Source: an uncultured Acidobacteriota bacterium (lineage in GTDB: Bacteria > Acidobacteriota > Vicinamibacteria > Vicinamibacterales > UBA8438). Taken from it: a stretch of DNA of 7,699 bases. The notes beneath the pieces are model-generated. The model did no database searches and had not been told where the DNA came from. It saw nothing but the letters and a program-made list of their open reading frames with translations. The stretch is from NCBI GenBank assembly GCA_937888665.1, contig CALBET010001222.1:1-7699 (forward strand). Direction: 5' to 3'. Made by a program: the position numbers and the translations under genes. Within the stretch, counting starts at the first letter, position 1; every line of letters begins with the position of its first letter. Shown here one piece after another: positions 1 to 6,251 of the stretch.

Positions 1-1566
1 CCCACTGCTCGCCAGCAGCCGACGCGATGCCCGCGGCAGTCTCTGCCAGCGACCCGGTGACACGGCAGCCGCCCCGGAGGAACTCGACGATCGGCTCGTA
101 CAGGCGGTGCGCCTCTTCACGCGCGCCGAGCATCGCGAAGGCTTCCGGAGCCGCGATTACCAGGAAGGCGTCGCCGACGAACGGCGTCCGCCCCGGACGA
201 AACAGCGTACGGCATCGTTCGGAGCACTCGTCGAGCCCGGTCCGGTCGCCACGATAGGCCTGCACAAGGAACCGCCAGCCATGGGCCCATTCGACGATGG
301 TTGCAGGCAGTTCGGTCCCCCCCCCCGTGCGAGTGCCTGGTCAATGGCGCTGCCGGCCTCGTCCCACGCTCCTCTCATGAACCGGGTCATCGAGAGCGAT
401 ATGAGCGGCGCTCTCGACCATGGACCGGATCGTTCGTAAATCGCGACGAGGTCCGGTGTCACCTGCTCCGCGGAGCCCATGTCGCCGGTCAGGGCGATCC
501 CGGCCGACAGACGAGCGAGGGTGGCGGTGGCCAGCGCGCCGTCGTGCCCCACGCGGGCCGCGATCCGTTGGGCCTCTCCGGCTGTGCGGTCGGACTGTTC
601 GGGCGCACCGGAGTACACTAGGCCGAGGCTCAGAACCGCAAGCACTTGCGGGAGCTCCCAGGCGTCGTCGGTTGCCCGAAGCGCCTTCACCGCCTCCCTG
701 CCGGTCCTCACCGTCTGTCCGGTCTTGGCGAACATCCAGTACATGGTCGTCTCGAGCACGAGCACCTGTCCCAGCAGGTGGTTGTCGACGAGCTGCTCCG
801 CAATCCTCCTGGCCTCGCCAATCCGCTGCTCGAACGTCGTGTAGTCGCCGACCCAGCCGCGGAGCGCGCCGAGGATCGCGAGCGTCCGCGACCGCTCGGC
901 CGTCGTCTGGTCCGGTACGACCCGTTCGGTCCGCTCGGCGACCGCGAGGCCATCCGCGGCGCGGTCGTGCCAGATGAAGGTCCAGCCCAGATCCCAGACG
1001 GTGCGGGCCATCCCGGCGGCGTCGCCCAGCGCCTCGTAGCCCGTGAGCGCCTCCTCCCAGTCGGCGATCGCGTCGTCGGCCTGCGCCAGGCTCCGCAGCG
1101 CGCGGCCGCGTGCGTACAGCAGGTCGGCTCGCACCTTGCCGTCGAGCCGTTCGAGTGTCAGCGCCGATGTGAAGTGCGCGACCGCCTCCTCGAACGCGGC
1201 GGCGGCCAGCGCCTGACGCCCGGCGGTCGAGAGATAGCCGAGCGTCTTGGCGGCGTCGGCGATGGACCCGGCCTGGAACAAGTGGTGCGCGAGCAGCGCG
1301 GCGCCCGGCTCGGTGTCGTCGCCACGCGTCGACTCGACGGCGTTCGCGATCCGGAGATGCAGCCGCTGTCGTCTGGGGAGCGACAGGTTGCCGTGCAGCG
1401 TCTGCCTGATCAGTTCGTGCGAGAACGTGTAGGTGGCGTCACGACCGCTCGTGGCCGAGGTGATGAGCTGGGCGCCCTCCGCCTCCTCGAGGGCATCGAG
1501 CAGGGTGTCGGGGTCGATGCCCGCCGCCGGCTCGAGGACGGCCAGGTCGAAGTTGCGGCCAATCCC
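1..1566 (-). pseudogene. 5'-truncated, frameshifted STAND ATPase/TPR regulator (3' part, runs off left edge)
   Basis: Minus-strand reading begins abruptly with IGRNFDL at about 1563. It continues through the winged-helix module that follows the nucleotide-binding domain in AAA_16/STAND proteins (DALEEAEGAQLI, then YTFSHELIRQTL and LSLPRRQRLHLRIA). About 340 residues of Ala/Leu-rich TPR-like helical repeats follow. In related proteins this region comes after a Ser/Thr-kinase or adenylate-cyclase domain and a P-loop ATPase, giving signalling proteins of roughly 1,000 residues. No Walker A or B motif is present here, so the N-terminal half is missing. At the C10 tract 317-326 the frame breaks. 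Good coding continues in the next frame (IVEWAHGWRFLVQAYRGD, later FVGDAFLVIAAPEAFAMLGA) to the window edge with no stop. The frame would be restored with 8 or 11 G on the coding strand. The product is probably non-functional as it stands. The frameshift may be a sequencing error, but the lost 5' end is not explained by that. Family assignment is from recognised motifs; the output function is unknown. Confidence 0.8.
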
Positions 1567-1712
1567 GGGATCAACGGATTCACGAACTTCACGCCTTCCA
1601 GCCGTCGTCCCTCCTGGAAATCCTCCGTGAAGATGGTCGACACCTGGTTGAGTCGGGCGGTCGCCCAGATCTGCGCGTCGTCGTAGTTCAGCCCGTGCTC
1701 CGAGACGCCGCG
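1566..1712 (-). pseudogene. C-terminal fragment of a PIN-domain (VapC-like) nuclease
   Basis: One minus-strand frame reads GVSEHGLNYDDAQIWATA, then RLNQVSTIFTEDFQEGRRLE, then GVKFVNPLIP. This is the familiar C-terminal third of PIN-domain proteins: the helix with Y-x-DA-IWATA, the strand leading into T/S-ED, and the terminal G-V-FVNP strand. PIN domains are Mg-dependent RNases, often toxins of toxin-antitoxin pairs. Two of the usual acidic metal ligands are visible (Asp of the YDDA motif, Asp of TED). The N-terminal part with the first Asp is absent, leaving about 48 of the usual 130 or so residues. No antitoxin gene is adjacent. Immediately after NPLIP the frame runs into out-of-frame ATPase sequence, so the fragment is butted against the truncated STAND gene. 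Sequence upstream of about 1712 is not recognisably PIN in any frame. It is a remnant, not a working toxin. Confidence 0.7.
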
Positions 1713-1812
1713 AGTGGTCGAGATGTGCCTGCGTGGTGGCGACGGGTGGCACGTATTGGCTGGGCCCGAAGACCCCTGAGATGAGACAGGGTCGCCCGAG
1801 ACACGAGGTCGA

Positions 1813-1826
1813 GGCCCTTCAGGGCC
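1813..1826. repeat. Short palindrome GGCCCT-TC-AGGGCC
   Basis: Perfect 6-base arms (1813-1818 and 1821-1826) surround a TC centre. On the minus strand the middle reads CCTGAAGG, the same CTGAAG core as the larger palindromes at 6057-6076 and 6219-6238. The TGA in the middle is the stop codon of the small membrane-protein ORF (1821-1819). It could serve as a weak hairpin at the end of that transcript, but there is no following T run on the minus strand, so I do not call it a rho-independent terminator. Confidence 0.5.
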
Positions 1827-2130
1827 ACTTGGCAATCGGCTGGTCCGAGCGGGGACTAGACACGCTGGCGCTCGCCGGATTGAGCCAGTCAGCCCAGCCA
1901 TCGACCTCGGTGTAGAAGAGGGCGGTTGCTTCCCGGTCGGCAGCGAGATTGCCGCGGACGGTCTCCCCCAGCGCCCCCGGCAACCGCCCGGCCTGGGCGA
2001 GTCCCAGGGCTAGCGCCCCCAGCGCGAGCGCACCGACCACGAAGCGTCCCAGCCGGCGAGCGGGAGCGTCCGACGCCCGACGCCCGACGCCCGACGCCAG
2101 CGAACGAAGCTCGCTACAACACCCGGTCAA
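1819..2130 (-). CDS. Small single-pass membrane protein downstream of UPF0324 transporter
   Basis: An ORF of 103 codons reads from a TTG at 2130, which overlaps the last 17 bases of the transporter gene and fits translational coupling. An in-frame GTG at 2040 is the other possible start and would give 73 residues. The N-terminal segment in front of the GTG is partly encoded by a CGACGCC tandem repeat and looks non-conserved, though it supplies the Arg-rich flank (ARRLGRF) expected before a membrane helix. The helix is FVVGALALGALALGLAQAG, about residues 30-48 of the long form. It is followed by a short soluble part with RGNLAADREATALFYTEVDG and WADWL, which looks like real, constrained protein rather than a shadow frame. 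Function is unknown. Position and overlap suggest co-expression with the transporter, perhaps as an accessory subunit; that is inference. The last dozen residues run into a palindromic repeat and may be non-native. Confidence 0.55.
   Translation of the reverse strand: MTGCCSELRSLASGVGRRASDAPARRLGRFVVGALALGALALGLAQAGRLPGALGETVRGNLAADREATALFYTEVDGWADWLNPASASVSSPRSDQPIAKWP
2071..2098. repeat. Four tandem copies of the heptamer CGACGCC
   Basis: CGACGCC is repeated four times without interruption (2071-2077, 2078-2084, 2085-2091, 2092-2098). It lies just downstream of the transporter stop and within or directly before the small membrane-protein ORF. The unit length is not a multiple of three, so a change of copy number would shift the frame of any ORF reading through it from the TTG at 2130, but would not affect one starting at the GTG at 2040. 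Confidence 0.85.
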
Positions 2131-3421
2131 AGAGGATGCCCCCGAATGCCAGATACGCGGCGCCGAGTGTCAACACCAGGTTGAATGCCTGGCCCACGAG
2201 ATAGAGCTGAATCGGGCGGCCGCCCTGTACCTGGCCCATCAGCTCTTTCATGTTCGACTCGAGCCCGATGCTGACGAAGGCCAGACAGAAGAACCAGCCT
2301 CGGAAGTCTGACGTGAGATCGAGAATGCCGGTGACTGCCTCTTCGCCCATCATCGGGGTGAGGATGAACGAGAAGACCAGCGACGCGCCGATGAAGCCGA
2401 GGATGAACTTGGGGAACCGGGTCCAGATCTGCATGGCGGCGGGCTGACTGCTGCCGTCCGACTTCTCGACGTTCGTCACCCAGTAGACAGCCACCAGGAA
2501 GGCGATGACGCCGATCAGAATGTTCTGAATCATCTTGACCACGGCCGCGACCTGGCCGGCGTCTTCGCCCAGCATCGCCCCCGCCGCGACCACCGCCCCG
2601 GTCGCGTCGACGGTGCCGCCGATCCAGGCGCCACCGACGATGGGGTCCATGCCGATCGCCCTGATCCCGATCGGCATCAGGACCATCATGACGACGGTGA
2701 AGATGAGGGTCATACCGACCGCCAGCGTCAATTCGTCCTTCTTGGCTCGCGTGGCGGCGGCGACGGCGATGGCGGCCGACACGCCGCACACCGAGGTGGC
2801 AGCGGCAATGATGATGACGAGCGACGGGCTGGTCATCTTCAACACCCGGGTGCCAAAGCGATACATGACCAAGAGGACGATCGGGGTGACGAGCCAGGCC
2901 ACGAATAGTCCTGGCGGGCCGAGACTGAGAACGCGGTTGAACAGGATCTCGGCGCCGAGCAGCACAAGTCCGGTCTTGATGTAGAGCTCGCTCCTGATCG
3001 CCGGTGTGAGCCAGTCGGGCGTCCCGACCGTATTGGAAATGAGCAATCCCACCAACAGGGCCCAGAAGGCGTACCCGACACCGGCGGCTCGTATCCCGGT
3101 CTGATTGGCGATGAAGTACGCGACCACCGCCAGGAGAAACAGCGGGATGAAGCCGGTCTGGTGGAGCATGAACGACCCGCCCATGACTTGTGCCGCTATC
3201 GCCGTGACCAGGGCGAAACCGATGCCCAGCACCGCGATCGGAAGCAGCCGTCCAGCGAACGCGGCGGTCGGGTCGCCCGTCCAGCGTCCGACCCCGGCCA
3301 CGCCGGTAATGACCCCGGCCGCGGTGAGCGCGATCAGGAGACCGCCGAGCCAGATGGCCCACCAATCTTCCGACGTGAGGAGCGTGGACCGCTGTGCGGA
3401 TGCGTCGGGCGCGTGAGTCAT
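2114..3421 (-). CDS. UPF0324/YeiH-family membrane transporter (putative sulfate exporter family)
   Basis: This is a complete 435-residue polytopic membrane protein, starting at ATG 3421 and ending with TAG at 2116-2114. Hydrophobic helices fill most of its length, from about residue 22 to 430. Family signatures are KTGLVLLGAEILFNRVL (149-165), SVCGVSAAIAVAAATRAKKD (210-229), WIGGTVDATGAVVAAGAMLG (266-285) and VVKMIQNILIG (294-304). These match the conserved hypothetical 698 family (Pfam Cons_hypoth698, YeiH). The E. coli member is about 350 residues, so this one is a longer variant with extra N-terminal helices and a linker near 317-335. The substrate is not firmly established; database names say putative sulfate exporter, and the sequence here cannot confirm it. 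The gene is divergent from the acylase gene across a 138-base gap and is followed by the overlapping small membrane-protein ORF. A TATAAT on the minus strand at 3507-3502 could drive it. The Shine-Dalgarno is weak. Confidence 0.92.
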   Translation of the reverse strand: MTHAPDASAQRSTLLTSEDWWAIWLGGLLIALTAAGVITGVAGVGRWTGDPTAAFAGRLLPIAVLGIGFALVTAIAAQVMGGSFMLHQTGFIPLFLLAVVAYFIANQTGIRAAGVGYAFWALLVGLLISNTVGTPDWLTPAIRSELYIKTGLVLLGAEILFNRVLSLGPPGLFVAWLVTPIVLLVMYRFGTRVLKMTSPSLVIIIAAATSVCGVSAAIAVAAATRAKKDELTLAVGMTLIFTVVMMVLMPIGIRAIGMDPIVGGAWIGGTVDATGAVVAAGAMLGEDAGQVAAVVKMIQNILIGVIAFLVAVYWVTNVEKSDGSSQPAAMQIWTRFPKFILGFIGASLVFSFILTPMMGEEAVTGILDLTSDFRGWFFCLAFVSIGLESNMKELMGQVQGGRPIQLYLVGQAFNLVLTLGAAYLAFGGILFDRVL

Positions 3422-3501
3422 ATCGCCATCGTCAAAGTGCGTGCGCTGGCTGCCGGGTGTGCCGTCCCCGGTGCAATAGCAAATGAAAGCTGAGCGCCGG
3501 G

Positions 3502-3509
3502 ATTATAAT
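3502..3509. promoter_or_regulatory. Palindromic ATTATAAT: candidate -10 elements on both strands
   Basis: The stretch ATTATAAT is its own reverse complement, so a perfect TATAAT occurs on the plus strand (3504-3509) and on the minus strand (3507-3502). It is the most AT-rich point of the divergent gap. A plus-strand start about 7 bases downstream would give a leader of roughly 44 bases to the acylase ATG at 3560. A minus-strand start would give a leader of roughly 75 bases to the transporter ATG at 3421. I see no convincing -35 hexamer 16-18 bases upstream on either strand and no extended -10 TGn, so activation or a weak promoter is possible. Confidence 0.5.
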
Positions 3510-3546
3510 GCCTCGCACCACTGACTCCCGACTGAATCGGCTATCC

Positions 3547-3552
3547 AGAGGG
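3547..3552 (+). promoter_or_regulatory. Ribosome binding site of the penicillin-acylase gene
   Basis: AGAGGG lies 7 bases before ATG 3560. It supports this start, which also gives a canonical signal peptide. Confidence 0.6.
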
Positions 3553-3559
3553 TCCATCC

Positions 3560-6031
3560 ATGCGGCGCCGCACTCACTTTTTCTCCGCGGTGATGGCCAG
3601 TCTGACGTGCTGGACGTCGGCCCACGGGGCCGTCGTGTTGGCCCAGCAAGACCAGCAAGAGACGTTGCGCACCGCGGGCTTAGGGTCGCAGGTCGAGATT
3701 GTCACCGACCGCTGGGGCATCAATCACATCTACGCCGAGAACGAGACGGACCTGTTCTTTGCGCAGGGCTATGCGGCCGCCCGGGACCGACTGTTTCAGT
3801 TTGAGGTCTGGCGGCGTCAGGCGACTGGCACCGTGGCGGAAATCCTGGGCCCGCGCGAACTCGAACGGGACATCGGGGCTCGGCTGCATCGATTTCGTGG
3901 CGACCTGGCGACCGAACTCAAGCATTATCACGACCACGGCGACGTGATCATTCCGGCGTTCGTCCGCGGTATCAACGCCTATATCGACGAGACGGCCGCG
4001 CATCCGGCGTTGTTGCCGCTGGAGTTCCGGTTGCTCGACATCACGCCGCAGCACTGGACCCCCGAGGTGGTCATTTCGCGTCACCAGGGGCTGGTGGGGA
4101 ATGTCACCTCCGAGATCGACAATGCCCGAGCGGTGGCACTGCTTGGTGCGGAGGCGGTCAAAGAGCTGAACTACTACTACGGCGACCCAGACCTGACCAT
4201 CGACCCCGCCATCGACACGTCGCTGCTCGACGACGGCATCCTCGACCTCTATCGGGCCCACCGCCGCAGTGTGCGGTTCCAACCGGAAGACGTGGCGGCC
4301 GCCTATCGCGGCGACGCCGACACGTTCGAGCGGCTGGCCGCAGCCATGCCGAGCGAGATCGATTTGGAACAGCAGGACTACGACGCCATCGGCAGCAACA
4401 ACTGGGTCGTTGCCGGCAGCCGGACCATCACCGGGTTTCCGATGATGGCCAACGACCCGCATCGGGCCCAGGGCGCGCCGTCCTTGCGGTACTGGGTGCA
4501 TCTGGTGGCGCCCGGGTGGAACGTAATCGGTGGGGGAGAGCCGGTGCTGCCCGGGGTGTCGATCGGACACAACGAGTATGGCGCGTGGGGCTTGACCATC
4601 TTCGGCCAGGACAACGAAGACCTGTACGTCTACGACACGAATCCCGCGAATTCTGACGAGTATCGATATCTGGACCGCTGGGAGCCGATGACCGTCATCG
4701 CGGACACGGTGCCGGTGAAGGGCGAGGCGGCGGTCGACGTCGCGCTGAAATACACCCGCCACGGGCCGGTGCTCTACGAAGACACCGCCAACCACAAGGC
4801 CTATGCGTTGCGGGCCGCCTGGCTGGACTACGGGTCCGCGCCGTATCTGGCCAGTCTGCGGATGGACCAGGCGCGCACCTGGGAAGAGTTTCGCGACGCC
4901 TGTGCCTATAGCCGGATTCCGTCGGAGAACATGATCTGGGCTGACCGCGAGAAGAACATCGGCTATCAGGCGGTCGGGGTCTCGCCGATCAGGCGCACGC
5001 ACAGCGGCCTGGTGCCGGTGCCGGGCGATGGGCGTTACGAGTGGGACGGGTATCTGCCCATCAAGGCGCTGCCCAACCTGGTCAACCCTGAGAAGGGGTT
5101 CTACGGCACGGCCAACAACTACACGGTGCCGGACGACTACCCGTACTGGGAAGCGCTGCACTACACGTGGGGCGACCAGATGCGGGCGGCGCGGGTCGAG
5201 GAACTGCTGGCGGCGGGGCGGCACCTGACGGTGGCGGACATGATGCGGTTTCAGCACGACGAGCTGACCGTCGCCGGACGAAACATCGTGCCGCTGCTGC
5301 GCGGGGTCGCGATCGACGACCCGGCGGTGGCCGGGTTGCGAGACCGGCTGCTGGACTGGGACTTTGTGCTGGACAAGGACTCGGTCGAGGCGGCGATCTA
5401 CGTGACCTTCGAGGGGCGCCTGCGTGACAACGTGCACGCGATCGTGGTGCCGACGTCCTCGCACGAGTGGATCGAGAGCGTCAACAACAAGCGGTTGATC
5501 GACTGGCTGACGGCGCCAGACGGGCGCTTTGGCGATGCACCGGTCGCGGGGCGTGACGCCGTGCTCCGGGACAGCCTCGCCGAAACCCTGACGAGTCTGA
5601 CCGAACGTCTCGGGTCGGACATGGCGAGTTGGCAGTACGGCCAGGAACATTACAAGCACGCGCTGATTCAACACCCCATGACGGCGGCGGTGAGCCCCGA
5701 CGTACGACGTCGGCTCGATGTCGGGCCGCTGCCGCGCGGCGGCTACGGCGGCACGGTGCACAACACGGGTGGCGGCGACAATCAGACCTCCGGGGCGTCG
5801 TTCATGTTCGTCGCCGACACCTCAGATTGGGACAATTCCGTCGGTCTCAACGCGCCCGGTCAGTCTGGCAATCCGGACAGCCCGCACTATCGCGACCTGT
5901 TCGAGTTGTGGGCGCGCGGGAAGTATTTCCCCGTCTTCTATAGCCGCTCGAAGATTGATTCTGTCACCGAGCGGACGACCGTGCTCACCCCGGCGTCCGG
6001 TATCACGGAAGGCGCGGGCGGCCAGCCGTAG
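3560..6031 (+). CDS. Penicillin acylase family protein (secreted Ntn-hydrolase, peptidase S45)
   Basis: An 823-residue preproprotein with an export signal: MRRR, then hydrophobic FFSAVMASLTCW, with likely cleavage near AHG-A or VLA-QQ (residues 23-29). Enzymes of this family hydrolyse amide bonds of acylated amines (beta-lactams, N-acyl homoserine lactones, other N-acyl compounds) in the periplasm after self-cleavage into alpha and beta chains. The alpha region includes DRWGINHIYAENETDLFFAQ (50-69), then GYAAARDRLFQFEVWRR and GTVAEILG, all typical. The beta-chain nucleophile is Ser279 in AIGSNNWVVAGS. Cleavage before it would leave a 545-residue beta chain. NDPH and GHNEYGAWGLT follow as expected. 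Asn519 in FYGTANNY is the likely oxyanion Asn. The C-terminal GGYGGTVHNTGGGDN and LNAPGQSGNPDSPHYRDLF are also family features. No defects are seen and the length is normal. Substrate cannot be read from sequence. It is the first of three secreted hydrolase genes and is divergent from the transporter. Confidence 0.95.
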   Translation: MRRRTHFFSAVMASLTCWTSAHGAVVLAQQDQQETLRTAGLGSQVEIVTDRWGINHIYAENETDLFFAQGYAAARDRLFQFEVWRRQATGTVAEILGPRELERDIGARLHRFRGDLATELKHYHDHGDVIIPAFVRGINAYIDETAAHPALLPLEFRLLDITPQHWTPEVVISRHQGLVGNVTSEIDNARAVALLGAEAVKELNYYYGDPDLTIDPAIDTSLLDDGILDLYRAHRRSVRFQPEDVAAAYRGDADTFERLAAAMPSEIDLEQQDYDAIGSNNWVVAGSRTITGFPMMANDPHRAQGAPSLRYWVHLVAPGWNVIGGGEPVLPGVSIGHNEYGAWGLTIFGQDNEDLYVYDTNPANSDEYRYLDRWEPMTVIADTVPVKGEAAVDVALKYTRHGPVLYEDTANHKAYALRAAWLDYGSAPYLASLRMDQARTWEEFRDACAYSRIPSENMIWADREKNIGYQAVGVSPIRRTHSGLVPVPGDGRYEWDGYLPIKALPNLVNPEKGFYGTANNYTVPDDYPYWEALHYTWGDQMRAARVEELLAAGRHLTVADMMRFQHDELTVAGRNIVPLLRGVAIDDPAVAGLRDRLLDWDFVLDKDSVEAAIYVTFEGRLRDNVHAIVVPTSSHEWIESVNNKRLIDWLTAPDGRFGDAPVAGRDAVLRDSLAETLTSLTERLGSDMASWQYGQEHYKHALIQHPMTAAVSPDVRRRLDVGPLPRGGYGGTVHNTGGGDNQTSGASFMFVADTSDWDNSVGLNAPGQSGNPDSPHYRDLFELWARGKYFPVFYSRSKIDSVTERTTVLTPASGITEGAGGQP

Positions 6032-6056
6032 CCCGGGCTGGGTTCGGGGCGGTCGA

Positions 6057-6076
6057 GGCACGGCTGAAGCCGTGCC
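6057..6076. repeat. REP-like palindrome, 9-base arms, CTGAAG core (copy A)
   Basis: GGCACGGCT and AGCCGTGCC form perfect 9-base arms around a GA centre, 26 bases after the acylase stop codon. The hairpin could act as an mRNA 3' end stabiliser or a weak terminator, but no T run follows (CCAC follows instead). The 16 bases GAAGCCGTGCCCCACA beginning at 6066 recur at 6100-6115. From memory, palindromes of this type recur in gene gaps of Acidobacteriota; this was not checked. Confidence 0.75.
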
Positions 6077-6088
6077 CCACAAGGGTCT

Positions 6089-6115
6089 GGGCAGGGGCCG
6101 AAGCCGTGCCCCACA
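6089..6115. repeat. Degenerate second copy of the palindrome (copy B)
   Basis: The right half GAAGCCGTGCCCCACA (6100-6115) is an exact direct repeat of 6066-6081, offset by 34 bases. The left half, GGGCAGGGGCC (6089-6099), pairs only imperfectly with it, needing one indel and a mismatch. It looks like a decayed tandem copy of copy A. Confidence 0.6.
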
Positions 6116-6218
6116 GTGGTCGGAGTCCGGGTGGAGCGGTGCCTCAAAAATCGGAAGGGTTGCGGGGTACTCCACCGGCGGAGCGCCTCGTGCGTTGTTG
6201 ACCATGTCGATTCGGTGG

Positions 6219-6238
6219 CGCAGGCCTTCAGGCCTGCG
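6219..6238. repeat. REP-like palindrome, 9-base arms, CTTCAG core (copy C)
   Basis: CGCAGGCCT and AGGCCTGCG form perfect 9-base arms around a TC centre. On the minus strand the centre reads CTGAAG as in copy A, so A and C lie in opposite orientation in the same gap, with different arm sequences. Its last base directly precedes the AGGAGG ribosome binding site of the next gene, so in mRNA a stable stem would sit against the initiation site. Confidence 0.75.
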
Positions 6239-6244
6239 AGGAGG
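6239..6244 (+). promoter_or_regulatory. Ribosome binding site fixing the esterase start
   Basis: A perfect AGGAGG lies 7 bases before ATG 6252. It decides the start against an in-frame ATG at 6204, from which translation would pass through the palindromic repeat. The signal peptide also begins correctly at 6252. Confidence 0.85.
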
Positions 6245-6251
6245 ACACCCG

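Noticed and set aside
646..1686. Plus-strand open frame of 346 codons
   Set aside because: It is antisense to the STAND/TPR fragment, whose motifs are clear. The product is Arg/Gly-rich and low in complexity.
1566..1712. Active toxin-antitoxin system
   Set aside because: Only the C-terminal third of the PIN domain is present and no antitoxin gene is adjacent.
2127..3365. Second minus-strand frame of 412 codons inside the transporter
   Set aside because: It is an Arg/His/Gly-rich frame-shifted shadow. The +435-residue frame has family signatures and membrane helices.
3680..5761. Minus-strand open frame of 693 codons
   Set aside because: It lies wholly opposite the penicillin-acylase gene, which has all its catalytic motifs. 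The antisense product is rich in R, V, H and P with no recognisable domain, as expected from GC-biased third codon positions.
6130..6176. Inverted repeat GGTGGAG ... CTCCACC in the acylase-esterase gap
   Set aside because: Seven-base arms 33 bases apart are weak and common by chance. The loop has no supporting structure.
6198..6203. TTGACC as a -35 box for the esterase gene
   Set aside because: No -10-like hexamer lies 16-18 bases downstream; that position falls in the GC palindrome.
5718..6251. N-terminal extension of the esterase frame back into the acylase gene
   Set aside because: The frame is open by chance. A perfect AGGAGG and a signal peptide put the start at 6252.
6204..6251. Alternative in-frame ATG at 6204 for the esterase
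   Set aside because: It would translate the palindromic repeat, has no Shine-Dalgarno of its own, and would bury the signal peptide.
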